Of a stretch of 64,000 nt of DNA, positions 1 to 14,746 are shown piece after piece (the first letter of the stretch is position 1; every line of letters starts with the position of its first letter). Made by a program: the position numbers and the translations under genes. Origin of the DNA: Lucifuga dentata. Taxonomy: Eukaryota; Chordata; Actinopteri; Ophidiiformes; Bythitidae. A model generated the notes under the pieces. That model was given only the letters and a program-made list of their open reading frames with translations, made no database searches and had not been told where the DNA came from. The stretch lies in assembly GCA_014773175.1 (NCBI GenBank), contig VXCM01000278.1:124001-188000 (forward strand), given 5' to 3'.

Positions 1-2
1 TA

Positions 3-2021
<2,019 letters not shown>

Positions 2022-2776
2022 GAGTAATGATTCATGATCATTCAGACAATCCAATGAAACACCATAACTTAGCTGAAAGTGCAGTACAGTCGCAGTCACA
2101 AATGGAGGACAGTATGTGACAAATAATTGTTTTCATTGGTTAATTATAATTAAGAAAAAAAAACTTAATTTACTCAAATCAAAGATTAAATAATATAGAC
2201 TCAACAATAAAACAGAACCAAAAGACACGTGACAATTCTTCAGTAATTTGCTGCAGTTTTTTTTTTTTTTGCATCAGTTAATGCAAACAGTCACTTTATA
2301 ACTTGTCTTTTAACTCCATCAATTATTAAATCAGATAGTCAGTAACTATTGAAATATTTCTATAATTATTGTGGTGGCACAATTCACCATCCAAGTCACA
2401 TTCCATAATTTCCTCAATCAGGAATTGTTGCAAATTGTAAATTAAATGGACCAAAAATGGACTGCTGTATCTGTACGCAAACTCAAATGACACTGTATTA
2501 CATAAAAATATATTAAGGAGTTGGTGTCATTATGTTTACAGCATTGAGATCAGTGACTTGGGACAACTTTTTTTTTATTGATTTCATTTGGAAATCACAC
2601 ACATTGTAAATAGTTTGTAAGATATCTTTGTATTTTTTTGTATGATATAAATAAATGAATCAGATATGAAATGTATGTTATGTGTTACTGTAATCAAAGT
2701 GCTATTTAAGTTGTCGACACTGAATGTACAAAAACACATTCTCTGCACTGTATGTATTATAGAATACTTACTGTCC

Positions 2777-3200
2777 ATTAAAGGACCATACCAGTGATTT
2801 TGTATGTTTTACCTCAATAAATACTACTCACATACACATTACGTTACTGACAACCACTTTCCAAAATATAAAATTGTAATTTAATTTAGGTGTTATTTTG
2901 CCAAATCCCCTGCTAACATATATGCCTGAATGTAGAAGAGATGGTTGTTTTTAATTTTTCTGAAAAAGCTGTCAGTACTCCCTGGATGAAACATATTTTA
3001 TTCTGTACAGCTCCATCTTGGACCAGTTAAATAAAGTTACTTTACAAAAAAGAAAAAAAATAACATGTGTTTGCTGTGATGGATTACTTATTTCAAGCAA
3101 GTTTCAAGTCTCTACAAGTTTATTTCAATAGCATACTGGAATAAACTGGAACTGATGGTAGTCTGGAAGGTATAAAAAAAATTCCAAAACTATGTCTGTA
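2777..3200. mobile_element. TTAA palindromic MITE-like repeat (copy B)
   Basis: Begins TTAAAGGACCATACCAGTG, with the family interior (GGACCAGTTAAATAAAGTTAC, GATGGATTACTTATTTCAAG). The right arm decays near 3200. It probably lies downstream of or within the tmc2 3' UTR. Confidence 0.7.
2816..2821 (+). terminator. Candidate poly(A) signal of tmc2, repeat-derived
   Basis: AATAAA lies about 0.8 kb after the tmc2 stop, inside the left arm of a TTAA palindromic repeat copy. Other hexamers nearby (about 2648) are equally possible, so the real cleavage site is unknown. Confidence 0.25.
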
Positions 3201-3764
3201 AGACTGTTTAGGCTTTTTTTTTTTTTNGGGGGGGGAGCAGGCATTTAACTATAAAGTGTCTTCCTTATTTTGTCTGCATCCTTTATTTTATGTCCAATAA
3301 CCAATAATAGCAGAAAACATTTTCACTCAACCTTTACCATCACCATGATCTGTGAAAGAAAATTCTGCAGCCTAAAAAGCACCCATGTGTGACAAAAAGT
3401 ATAAAATGAATCAATATGACAGTACAAGTATGAAGTCACAGTAGTCAGGTGTAAGTAAATCCTATAGAAAACAGACTAATAAAAGATTACACTGATATCT
3501 CCTTATTTGTTGTATGCTGTGATGTCTTACAATTAATCATTGAACATTTCCTTCTCATATTCACATATTTCCTCTTTTCTCTCTCTTTTAATTTTCATAA
3601 CACATCACCAAAATATGATGAAAATCGGAAATATGAGGCAATATTTAGTCCTGTTTACAACATGCAGCCTCCGTTAGTTTGTTTGAGGGTGAATTGTGTT
3701 GTGGAGTGACAGACCCGCCGCAGACTCGTCCTTCCTCTTCTGAGCGGCTCTGCTGTGTGCGAGC

Positions 3765-3779
3765 AGCGCCCTCTGCTGG
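3765..3779 (-). promoter_or_regulatory. CTCF-like binding motif between convergent genes
   Basis: On the minus strand the sequence reads CCAGCAGAGGGCGCT, which matches the vertebrate CTCF core consensus (CCASYAGRKGGCRS) across its length. It sits between two convergent gene ends, a common place for an insulator. This is a motif match only, and binding is inferred. Confidence 0.4.
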
Positions 3780-3957
3780 AGGCCAAGATATCCTCCTGAA
3801 GGGGTTAGGGTTAGACTGACTTTTTTCTGACCATTAAATTCCCAAGATTTTCAGGTGGGAACACATCTGACAATCAGGTGTGTTTCCACCTGATGAAATC
3901 TAGACCTCTGTTTAAATTTTTTACTGCATAGGGAGCTTTATATCAAAGAGTTGTGAC

Positions 3958-3999
3958 TTTCTTTCTTTCTTTCTTTCTTTCTTTTTCTTTCTTTCTTTC
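3958..3999. repeat. (CTTT)n microsatellite
   Basis: Tetranucleotide CTTT tract of about 42 bp with one interruption. Confidence 0.9.
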
Positions 4000-4772
4000 A
4001 TCTCACTCGTGTCTTCCTCATCTTCCTGTCCTTATCTTCCTTCCTCCTCCTCTTTTACTGTGGCTTCAAGTTTAACTCATCTTCCTCCCCCTGTTGCTCT
4101 TTCAGGAACCACACAGAAGTAATGCCCATGATCTTGAACACCCTCTTCTTCACTAATCAGTTCTGTCAAATCCAACACACCCAGATTAGTTCCAGTCTTT
4201 GAATTGTATCTCTGAGGGGGGTAAAGAGGCTTTGGAATTTATTTTCATAAGAATGTAAAAAAGAATGGAAAAGCGTGTTAGAACAAAAGAGTTGGGCTGG
4301 TTTTCCTATGAGAACTTCATCTGCAGTCAGAAAGTTTGAAAGTTCTATTAACGACAGGTTTATCTGTTTTTGACCTTCATCTTTGCAGGAAACATTCACT
4401 CAGTGCTCGTATTCTTTTCCAGGGAAAAACTATGCACCTCTTGAAAGGTTTGACTGAAAATAATGGGGAAAAAAACTACCTGGGCTCCTATCTTTGCATT
4501 TGATATTGTTATCAAATATCAAATGTTATTAATAATGTTGTCAGAGTAGTAAAGTGAAAGGGAATATGGAAAGGAGGGAAATAACTGGCACCCACATAAT
4601 ACATAATGAAGGCTATAATTGCAATGTATTTTTATGAAACCATGAGTAAAAATATCAATATAATAATAACCATGTGAGTATATAAATGTCAGTAGTCTGA
4701 ATGTTGCTAATAGTGCCCCTAGAATGGTGTCTTCTAATATTCCTCCTTTGAAAAAAAACATATTTTTCCCTC

Positions 4773-4778
4773 TTTATT
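4773..4778 (-). terminator. Poly(A) signal of the kinesin gene
   Basis: TTTATT on the plus strand is AATAAA on the minus strand, about 83 bases past the kinesin stop codon. It is the first such hexamer downstream. Confidence 0.5.
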
Positions 4779-4860
4779 CAAACACAACTGGTTCATAAGC
4801 ACACAGCAGCTTAATTAAGGTGATACAGTCATGTGATAAACCGCTGCAGTTCTTTACAGT

Positions 4861-7800
4861 TCAAACTTCCTCATCTTCTACTGTTTGTCCAGATCTCAGC
4901 CTCATGATCACCTATCAGAAAAAAGATGAGAAAAGAGAAAACAAACATGATTACAGCGAATATTTGAACCATCTAGATCTTGAGTTAGATTCCAATACTG
5001 TACCTCTTTTAGCTGAGCAATCTCTTTGCTTTCTAGATTTCTCTGAGCATTGTTGGTTATGGCCTTCACTCTTGTTGCATATCTAGAGGATTCAGAGAGT
5101 TTAAGTGTTACCGTTAAGACTTCTATGCATTCGGATAAATAATGCCATTCTCTGCCTCTCTTACACGAGTGATGTGAGCGTCTCATCAATGTTACATTCT
5201 GATGGAGAGACGTTGACGATCATAAGTGTTTTAGCATTGCCGCCCAGGGAGTCCTGCATGACCTGGGAGCGGATTAAAAAGCACAGTACATGTTTAGATG
5301 GCCCAGTTCTGCATTATAGTCCATGACTCACACATACAAAAGAACAAGAAAGTTTATCATGTTCCAAATGAATTACCTGGGTAAGTTTGCTATTTCTGTA
5401 TGGTACATGTGGCAGTTCAGAGGACAAAGCTGAGATCACATCACCCAGAGCACTCAGAGACTTGTTAATGGAGTTAGCCTCCTGTTGAGGAGAGGAGAAT
5501 AAGTTTCTATATTGTGACTTCTTCTTCTTCTTCTTCTTTTTTTTTTAAATACAATTCAATCATCATTTCAGTCACTTGCCAACCGAAACATAAAAAGTTC
5601 CACCTTGAGCTGGTGGTCCTTGGCTCCGGTCTTGGCTGCTCTCTCACTGCCTGCCAGGTCCACGAGGCTCAGCTTCCCACTACTCACACTGCCATTGGTC
5701 AGATTCTTGCTCTCCACCATGATGCCAATTATGAGGTGCGAGCGGGAACTCTCCACATTCATCCCTTACAACATATATGGTGGGGGAAAAAATGTCACTT
5801 CATAACTTATATATTCAGAGCAGCCACTGTAGCTTGTCAATGTTCAGCTTGTCTCTTAAATCCAACTCACTGACAGCCAGTTGTAGTCCAGGTATAATTT
5901 GTGAAAAATTAAAATGCTTTGAAGACACATATATTGTTAAAACCTTGCTATGTTTTTATTTAATGACTCTACATTGAAATGAAAAAAGCTGCTATGAATG
6001 CAGAATCAAACTTTCAATCAGTTTATTTCAATAAAAGGGTCGTTATATCAGGAATTTTTGTGAAAATCTGGATTGCATGTAAAATTTTGTGTCACACTGA
6101 TACCAATATATCAGTTTTGATTTTGATGACCTTTATACACAAAGAGGAAGAATCATGAGAAATATGAACTTTTGGCAAATGTTGCAGATGATGCTCATCT
6201 TCCTTTGAAAATTTCACATTTTGGATGCTGTCCCACCCACCTATCCGTCCAGTAAAGATGTACACAGTTACACAATTAATCCAAACCATTCAGCAGAGGT
6301 CTGTTTGAAGTGGACAGCATATATAACTCACTGGTGGCAGAGATGTGTCTGTTGGCGCAGCCCTGTTGGAACAGAGCGTAGAGCTCCTGGGCACTGGAGG
6401 CCTCCTTTGTCTCTGCTCCTTGAGCTAACACAACCCCCTTTCTGTTCCTCTTGATCTCCACCCGCCTGGTCTGGCCATGAGACTGGGGCTGTGCATGGGC
6501 CTCACCAGCAAGGTTCACAAAGAGGTCTTGCAGCTTGTCGTTGTACAGCTCCAGCATGTAGGCTGAAACCTAAAGTACAAGGACAAAGAAGTACAGAGAG
6601 GAAGAGGAGGAGGCCCTTTTCTCAGTGAGTGTTTTATATGTGACAGAGGCTGTATTCTGTATTCTATACATCTCAACTTACCTTGAAGTCAAATCTTGCA
6701 CTGTTTTCCTGTATAATATCAAATATAGCCTGGAAAGCTCTGGGCATGATGCCCGGGCTCTTCTGCTCTTTGTCACCCACCATGGTGAAGGTCTTCCCTG
6801 AACCTGTCTGGCCGTAGGCAAAGACACAGACGTTGTATCCATCAATAGTTGACTGGATCAGCCTGTGGGGAAAATTTTTCATTAAACTGTAGATTTTTGG
6901 ATCATATAAACAAGACTTTGCAATTAGGCTGCCAGATTTTTAAAGCAGTTATATACACTTAAACCTATTTACAACATCACAGGCTGGTTTTCATGTACCT
7001 TACTGAATGTACCATCATTATCACCCTCACCTGTTGGTGTCGTGGAACAGTTCTTCCTGAGAGGCTTCAGCACTGAAAACCCGGTCAAACTGAAACTCTC
7101 TTGGCCCTCGGGGGGTCTCCACAGTGACAGAGTATTCATCTACTTTCTCCACAACGATGGCTCCACCCTGCACAGCCTCAGTTCGGCTCGCTGGTCGAAT
7201 CCGACAAAACACTCGGATTTTACCTGCCAAAAAAAAAAAAAAAAAAAAATCCAGACCTTTAAAGTGAGGCCTAAATTAAACAACACAGCACATATAGTAA
7301 TTATTTAGAAACATTTCATCTTTCATTGTACCTTTCATGTCTTCCACTGTATTGTAGTACTTTTTCCTCATTGTCCTCTCTGCAGTATAGTTCTCGATTA
7401 TCTTTTTCTTCTCCTCTTTCATTTCCTTTATCTGGAGAGAAAATGACAACTTAAAGGACGTACTAGTGATTTTGCATATTTGAGCCCAATAAATTCCACC
7501 TGCATACAAATTACATAACTGACAACCATTTTCCAAAACATAAAACTGCCTTTTAGTTTTCCTAGTATTTTGCCACATCTTTTAAAATCAAATATTCAGA
7601 TGATACACCCACATTAAAATTCAGTGTTTACGTTTATACATATTGTACATTGCTTTGAATCTGACAAATGTTATGACTCGACTGAAATAAATTAAATTCA
7701 ATGCAAAATTTTGCTGTCATAAATGCATATAAATGCATATATAAATGAATGTGGCTATAATCTTTTTCTAGACAGCATATCAATTCATTTGTTCTGCAAC

Positions 7801-10800
7801 TTTATTTTGTAAGAAGTAAAAGAAAGAAAAAGGTAAGAAAGAAAAAGGTTTAAAAAAAAGGTTAAACAAACAAATACAAGAGGTAAACTTTTAATGAAAA
7901 CTTATACTAATAATTTGCATTAATTTCCTTTAGCCACTGTGCTACCACTGACATGCAAAAATAGAAAGGGAGTGTCCAGGAGATCTCTGTTTTTTTTGAT
8001 TGGAAGTGAATGTTCTCTTTACAAAAGAGGACAGTGGTGAGGTTTCATTTCAGATTGACCCCATCACTTCGCCAGAGATCTTTCACCGCATGACATAAAA
8101 TGCACCTGATCTTGTAACAGGAGCAGCTGCTGACCAACACTCTTCACTTCCTCTGAGGTTTGATTTGTCCCTCGCCCCAAGATGTCCTCCAATTCTAAGA
8201 CAGCATCACAGTCTGAACAGAAAAGAAACCAGAGTTTGATGTGCAACCTAATTTTGATTGCAGGGCTATAAGCTATTTATTCAAAGTAGGGTGCAGAGCT
8301 GCAGAGCTTAAAGGAACATACTGGTAATTTTTGCATGTTTGAGCCAAATAAATGCAATCCACATACATGTGGATTGCATTTACTGTTAACCATTTTCCAA
8401 AACATACTACTGGAGCAGTACACTTTAGAATTTTTTTCCCTACCTTCCAGGCTGCCATTGGTTACAGTTCATTGTGATACGCTATAAAAATCAACTTGTG
8501 GAGGCTTGAAACATCTCTACAAGTTGAATCCATCACAGTGAACCAAACGTTGCTCTTATTTTCTTGTATTTATTTATTTATTTATTTATTGTCAGAGTTA
8601 CTTAAATTTGTCAGTCCAATACAGAGCTACATGGAAAAAAATTAATGTCTCTGCCAGGGAATATAGTCCCAAAAGAAAAGATGGCTTTTACCAGAGAAAT
8701 TAAAATGACTGTGCCTTCTTCAATCAAGCAGGCAACACACTGAATTTTAAGGTGGGTGTATCACCTGAACATTTGATTTTGAAAGATAAGGGGATTTGGC
8801 AAAATAANTTTTAAGGTGGGTGTATCACCTGAACATTTGATTTTGAAAGATAAGGGGATTTGGCAAAATAACAGGAAAACTAAAATATGGTTTTATGTTT
8901 TGGACAATGGTTGTCAGTAACATATACAGTATCGTGTACGAAGGTAGTACATATTGGGCTCCAACATCTAAAATCACTGGTATGCTCCCTTAAAGATATT
9001 TATCTACCATTTGTTGCAGGGATTTCTCCTGTCTTGATGCAGTCCAAAGCCATTTGAGAAACCTCACAGTCCCGCACTCTTTCTTGTAATAAAAACAAAC
9101 TTGATTCATATTCATCTGACCTAAAGTGGTACAAAAGACAGCAAAAGGAATGAATTCAGTATGAATGCCTTATCTGTATTCTGGTATTTTGTTAAAGACA
9201 TACATTGAGGCCATATTATAGTTTATATCTGTATATTTCCATTATGCTTACTGCACTTCCTCACTGGTCCTCTCCTCTCTGTCATTCTGGTCTGTCATGG
9301 CCGTCTGTAGATGGATCAGTTTGTCTCTGGCTTCGACCAGAGCCATCCGATTCTCCTTAATCATCTGGTCCAAAATAGTTCTGGTCTCAGAAGCAGCGTT
9401 ACAGACTGCATGGGCCTAAAGGACAAAGTCACTTTTAAAATTAGAAAGATGTGGAGACAAACAGACTGAAGCACACCCTGCAGAGCTCAGAGTTACAGAT
9501 TTAAATAACAGATTGAAGGATGGTTAAAGGCACCTTGTGTATGACAGTAGGTAGCAGAACATTACAGGATGGCCGAGGAAAAGGAGGGATGGGGCTCCTC
9601 TCCGTCTCCATCAATTCACTGATCTCTCTCTCCTTCTGATACAGGCTCTCCTTCAGCTCCTCCAGACGGGCTTTGGCGCCCTCCAGTGGCAGATCTGTCT
9701 CATTGCAGGCCTACAGGTAGAAGCACCAATTTAATTCCGTTCTCTTTCCAACCTAATATGAACTAGGCTCAGTTACAATTACAAAAGCCCAACTTATTGA
9801 TTGAGATTCCTTGAGAAACTGAAATATCTGATAAAGGGTTTGCCGATTAACATTGATCAATTTTGGGCTAGCAAATATTAATCTTGTGATGTTATGAGTC
9901 CTCATTTTTTGTAACCATATAACAAAATATACTTTTCAGATTTATCTGATAAATTGAAGGATTACATGATACTTCACAATAGAGTAAATATCCTGACCAT
10001 TTTCCCTTTAGAAAACTCTTCAGATAATGGCTAACAGGCATTCTGTCTAGTAAAACAAGGCTCAGATACAAGATTTTTGCACCAGCAGTATTTTATGAGT
10101 TTATCTATTGGAATTTGAGTCCTAATCTGCAAATAAATGCAGTTGAGTATTAAGTATAGTGCAGTAGAGAAGCTGAGTTGAGTAAATATATTTAATTACT
10201 TTTCATCTCTGACCAACCCACCACGGTGTGCTGCTGTTCTGATGATCCTTTGTTCTCTGAGTTTTCACCCTCCTCCGTGTCTTTCTGTGTCTCCTCCTCC
10301 TCCTGTGATGAAACCATCAACATTTCTTGGACCTTCCCTACTTCCTGTCTGGCCATCTGAAGCTCCTGCAGTGCTGTTCAGTGTCATGTGTCATTTATAT
10401 GCTTTTATACAATGAAGGTGAGTGATTTCATATGTACATATATGCATTATATGCATGCGTGCAGACTCACTGGAGGCCTGGTGGCTGTGCAGGAGGTCCA
10501 GCCTGTTGGAGAATAGTTCCAGCATTTTGCTCTGGTTAAGAGAAGAACAGACTTGGTATGGAACTATCGACCAACATAAAACAGCTGCCAATTTATGTGA
10601 AATCAGGCCACAAGGGGGTGCTCTAGTTTAAAAGATAACATGAGGGCTTGTCCCAGGCTCAGATTCCTGTGGTTGAGCCAACCTTTTCTCTGTTCCACTG
10701 CAGGACCTCCTCTTTACTCCTCCTCCTTTCAGCTCTTTGCTCCTCCAGCAGCTGTTTATTCCGAGCAGTCAAGGCCTGCAGAGAGAAATGCATACATTTC

Positions 10801-12411
10801 TTATTATTTCTTATTATCCCACTGTCTTATGCATCCAGAGAATATGCCAGATAGTGAGATATACAGTATAATAAGGGAGATGAAGGAGGTAGGCTAGGTT
10901 TGTAATAACATTCACTGAGAGGAGTACAAAAATAAATTGGACAGATAAAGATGTTGAGGGAGGAATGGAGAAGTAAAGATGTGGAAGGGAAGGAAGGAGG
11001 TCACTGACCGTGACTCTCTTCTCCCAGTCAATGTTTTTCCTCTCCACCTTCTCCTGGTAGAGATCCAAGATCCTCCTTAGAGTGTTCAGCTTATTCTGGT
11101 AATGAGCTCTGATCTTCTGCACGGTCCGATCCTGATCACACAACATGACTCACTTTACTGTGTGTATTCATGCACATGCACTTACACACGCACACAGTCA
11201 CGCCTCTTCACCTGGTTCTCTCGTGCTGTGACCTGAAAGTTCTCCTCCAGCTCCTGCACCATTTCCAGGTGTCTTTTCTTCATCGCCTCCATGTCTTCAG
11301 CTATCTGTTTCAGATTTTTGGAGTGTATGTTGAAAACATATGATTATGTTCAACATCCTGATGTCACATACTGACCAAATGCCTTCTAGAGAAACAAGCA
11401 GCAACGGAGCAGCCATGTGAGTGAGAACACAACATGATATCCAACAATGACTTCTTGTGTGTCTTTAATACATTAACGGGGCACAACCTGAAGTCACAGG
11501 TCTGACTAATATTCACTGTTCACTGTTTGATAACATAAAGATTATTTTATCCCTTCCTGCAGTACACTGGTATAGTATGAACTCTAGATGCATGCAGATG
11601 ATGTTTTTCAGTGGTTATATCCAGCAGTGTGAAACTGATTACGGTATTTACTGTAGTCATGAGTGTACTGTACATTCTGTTCTTCAAACCCGATGTCTAT
11701 TTATTTTACCCGAGTGATGCAATCTTCTGCTGACTCGTAGGGGATGTAAACCTTGACGTCTTGTGACCTCTCAGCATCCATCACCTGCTCTGCATCACTG
11801 CCTTCTGATAGCTGAAATTCTGATGAGACTATGTGAGTACATCAAGGACAAATCAGGGATAATCAGAACAGAATCAGAAAATATAATCCTTGTGAAATGC
11901 AACCCCACCCACACACATACACATACTGTACACACATTCACATAGACATACACATTCCCCTTTTACAGCACCTCGGTTGACCTCTTGTCCAGGGCATTTC
12001 CCGCCATCGGCACCAATCCAGCGTCTGAATGCAGCCCACCTCTTCAGCCACAGGGCTTTGTAATGAATGACAGCTTGAAGAAAATGTTGATGAATGTTGT
12101 GAATGTACTATTTGATAATTTATTGTAAAACCCATCCTTCACCCAAACAAATTCTTTGTTTGACGAATGATGAAAGCCTCATCTGGTTTTATTTTATGCT
12201 TTTTTTTTTTTTTTTTTTTNTTTTTTTTTTTTTTTTTTTTAATCTTTCTTTCTCCTTGCAATCACCTCTGAGAAAAGAATTTCCCTGAGGAAAACAAAAG
12301 TATTGCAGCCATCTAGAAACTTCAGATACAGTAGTGATAATATTATACAGATGCAAATAGTTTTTTGGGGTGGTGTTGGAAGGTCCTAAATCATGATCAG
12401 CTGTGTGTGTG

Positions 12412-12476
<65 letters not shown>

Positions 12477-13740
12477 GCCGAAGCTCAAAAATTGATTCAG
12501 TTTGTTCCCTTTCCATTTTATACCCAATAAAAAACATTCACCCATCTTTTATGTATGTTTATAATGTATTTATCATCATTTTTAGTATATTTTTTTTACA
12601 TCAATGCAAATAATGACATGAAAACATAACACATAAACCTCAGTGCAATAGTTTATTTTATTCATCCGGTTTATAAAAGGTTTTACAGGTTTGTGATTAG
12701 GACTGATAATTAAACATGCAGTTTAAAATGTCTACTTCTGAATATTTCTTCTTTAAAAAGAAAACATGATAGAAAAATGTTACAATTCAGTTCATTCTCT
12801 TTTTAACTGAACCAGCATGGCAATAATAGTTGGTCCCAGTTTATTTTAATTTTGTAGGTAATCAATTTATTGATATATTCCAACCCTGGATATTTCCTTC
12901 ATTTTAAGTCTCTCTCATTCCCATCCCATCCTCTCCCCTTCCCTCTGTTTTCCTTTGTACAGGAATGTGGGCGTGGATCAAACTGTTACTTTCCTCCCAG
13001 AACCACCTTTTAGCAGAGAAAAAGAGATTATGCCATGAATTTAAAGGAACATTCTGGAGTTTTCAAAACACTTGGGTCATCTGCTGTCTGAGCTTGAGAC
13101 CAGACCAGAAGGAACCCAAAGGCGAAAGTCTCAACACACAACAAGCTTAGAACAGTCCATCATATAAAATAAAGCCTTATGACTCCACCTTAAAAATGCA
13201 TCCAGGTGACAGGTTAGAACTATTTGTAGAAGATGTGTGCTTAGATGTGATTACGTGTGTGTGTGTATGTGTGCTGGGAGGTCTACAAGTCTGACCTGTT
13301 GTATCGTCCACATCCTGGTCAAAGTGTGTGTTGTGAATTATTGGACATGGTCTCTCATCCTTCAGCTCTGGTATGCTGCCTGGTAAATCCTCCAGTACTG
13401 GCGCCACTGCTGGACCAAGCCCAGGTCGCAAGGACACCTCGGGGTCCTCGGGGCAGGTCGACCGGTNCACTGCTGGACCAAGCCCAGGTCGCAAGGACAC
13501 CTCGGGGTCCTCGGGGCAGGTCGACCGGTTAGTTGTCTCCCAGGCACCTGAATAAAAATTAATATACAGATAATATGTATGGACTGAGAAAATGGAAAAG
13601 GTGGAAAATGCAACACAAAAGGGCATACAAACAGACAGAAATGGGCAATAAGGGAATTTGCATTTACAAAATGCTGACATGAGGTCAATCTATGCACGCT
13701 TTTTAAATACACAAGCACATATATAACCCCCCCCCCCCCN

Positions 13741-13794
<54 letters not shown>

Positions 13795-14286
13795 CTTTCT
13801 ATAAGCATGTATGTGTATGTACATGTAAGTCTGGTACTGGACCCAGCTGGCCTTCATATCCCACGCTCTGATCCAGGCCTTGCCAGGAACAGTGTGTATT
13901 TTTATTCTGATATACTGCTCCGTTGCTTCACAATGGACCCATCCAAGCAGCTGAAATATTTAAACCTCGTCTCCCTTTGCCTGCATGCAACGCTTTTCAC
14001 TCAGGTGTAAAGAGCAGACACGCTAATCAGAGCTACAGCTGCCACAGTTTCTGACACAAGAAATGCGTCATACAATTATAATGATGAATAGTGGTTTTGT
14101 GGTGTGTGTTGTACTCACGCTGTTTGCCTGCAGGGGCCACACTGTGATGCCTCCCTACTTTCTTTCCCAGAAAGGTCACTGAGTACGATGCATTTTCAGA
14201 TCCAGGAGAATTTACATACATTGTGTGTATATTATTGTGCAATTACTGTCACCGGTGATCTTTATGCAACTGTCTTCCTCCAAAAT
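4861..14286 (-). CDS. C-terminal-motor kinesin (kinesin-14, KCBP/kinesin-C-like)
   Basis: Minus-end-directed type microtubule motor of about 923 residues. Exons, from 5' to 3': 14286-14119 (ATG at 14221-14219, directly preceded in frame by TAA), 13547-13296, 12055-11967, 11811-11710, 11304-11212, 11131-11009, 10775-10683, 10531-10471, 10373-10222, 9710-9534, 9415-9252, 9120-9008, 8212-8106, 7431-7332, 7223-7031, 6862-6682, 6569-6332, 5764-5604, 5481-5377, 5262-5165, 5082-5004 and 4911-4861 (TGA). All phases agree. Residues 1 to about 160 are low-homology, about 160-550 are charged coiled coil, and the motor runs from [14 protein letters not shown] (about 552) to residue 905. The P-loop GQTGSGKT is at 637-644, switch I NVESSRSH at 762-769 and switch [10 protein letters not shown] at 793-800. 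The motor resembles plant KCBP most, but no MyTH4-FERM region is present and the tail after IAQLKE is short. Exon 13547-13296 contains an artefactual in-frame 63-base duplication around an N. Confidence 0.9.
7451..7632. mobile_element. TTAA palindromic MITE-like repeat, left half (copy C)
   Basis: Starts TTAAAGGACGTACTAGTG and continues with the family's AATAAA-rich left arm to the CACCCAC-TTAAAATTCAGTG motif. Only one arm remains. It lies in a kinesin intron. Confidence 0.7.
8308..8993. mobile_element. TTAA palindromic MITE-like repeat, near full length (copy D)
   Basis: Begins TTAAAGGAACATACTGG and ends in CACTGGTATGCTCCCTTAA, the inverted match. The interior is in the opposite orientation to the copy at 21.4 kb. 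It holds a perfect 15-bp inverted repeat (8350-8381), an ATTT-run, and a flank duplication around the N at 8808. It lies in a kinesin intron. Confidence 0.75.
8350..8381. repeat. Perfect short palindrome
   Basis: Two 15-bp arms (8350-8364 and 8367-8381, reading AAATGCAATCCACAT and its complement) are separated by two bases. It lies inside the repeat copy at 8308-8993. Confidence 0.9.
10608..10622 (+). promoter_or_regulatory. CTCF-like motif in kinesin intron
   Basis: CCACAAGGGGGTGCT differs from the common CTCF form CCACNAGGGGGCGCT at one base. Motif match only. Confidence 0.3.
12201..12240. repeat. Poly-T tract with assembly N
   Basis: T-run interrupted by the single N at 12220, in a kinesin intron. 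Its length cannot be trusted. Confidence 0.9.
12416..12473. repeat. (GA)n microsatellite
   Basis: About 58 bp of GA repeats in a kinesin intron. Confidence 0.95.
13404..13530. other. Assembly duplication around N in a kinesin exon
   Basis: A 62-base segment is repeated exactly on both sides of the N at 13467 (about 13405-13466 and 13468-13529). With the N the extra 63 bases keep the frame and add a spurious 21-residue repeat ([23 protein letters not shown]). The same pattern occurs at other Ns in this window, so an artefact is more likely than a real duplication. Confidence 0.75.
13727..13793. repeat. C-run, N and (GT)n microsatellite
   Basis: A C-homopolymer ends in an N at 13740 and is followed by about 52 bp of GT repeats. 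It lies in the first coding intron of the kinesin gene. Confidence 0.9.
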
Positions 14287-14423
14287 CTATAGAGAAAAGA
14301 GATTTAAAGTCATTTTAAGACCACAAAAATTCTAGTCAGATAAATTATTTTTATTTTTCAATTTTTATTTTTATTCAATTGAAAAAAAATCACAGTGCAT
14401 ACAGTCTATAGGAAAGACTGGAT

Positions 14424-14446
14424 ACCCCCCCCCCCCCCNCCCCCCC
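14424..14446. repeat. C-run with assembly N
   Basis: Homopolymer C interrupted by an N at 14439, in the presumed 5' intron of the kinesin gene. Confidence 0.9.
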
Positions 14447-14746
14447 AACCATATTAATTTTTCATACTAACCTGCATTAAATACTAGAGTAAGTCTTATC
14501 TCTCGGTAAGCCATTTTAGGAAAAATAGGCTATATTATCAAATCATTAATATAAATCAGGGACATGATTATTTGAGTTAAATGAAACTCCTATTTGTGAG
14601 TTGCAACACCAGCTTCACTGTCATCAGATGATCCATAACATCCATCAACATATACATATGAATTTATAGGGGAAAAAGTTAAATTACAAGACTAGAAAAG
14701 GTGATAACAGACAGGAAAAATAATGGTAATAAAGCCTGATTGTTAC

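Larger units (their letters stand above)
2022..4860. other. Tail-to-tail intergenic region between tmc2 and kinesin
   Basis: No coding exon is seen here. It contains the tmc2 3' UTR, a copy of the TTAA palindromic repeat (2777 to about 3200), a T-run/N/G-run at 3215-3236, a (CTTT)n tract at 3958-3999, a strong CTCF-like motif at 3765-3779 and the kinesin poly(A) signal on the minus strand. AATAAA hexamers on the plus strand at about 2648 and 2816 are candidates for the tmc2 3' end. The second lies inside the repeat. Confidence 0.6.

Noticed and set aside
3802..3812. GGTTAGGGTTAG telomere-like sequence
   Set aside because: Only two units; too short to indicate an interstitial telomeric array.
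13840..13990. Possible extra kinesin exon between the first two coding exons
   Set aside because: An acceptor-like TTTCAG exists, but the frame meets a stop and the flanking exons already join in phase.
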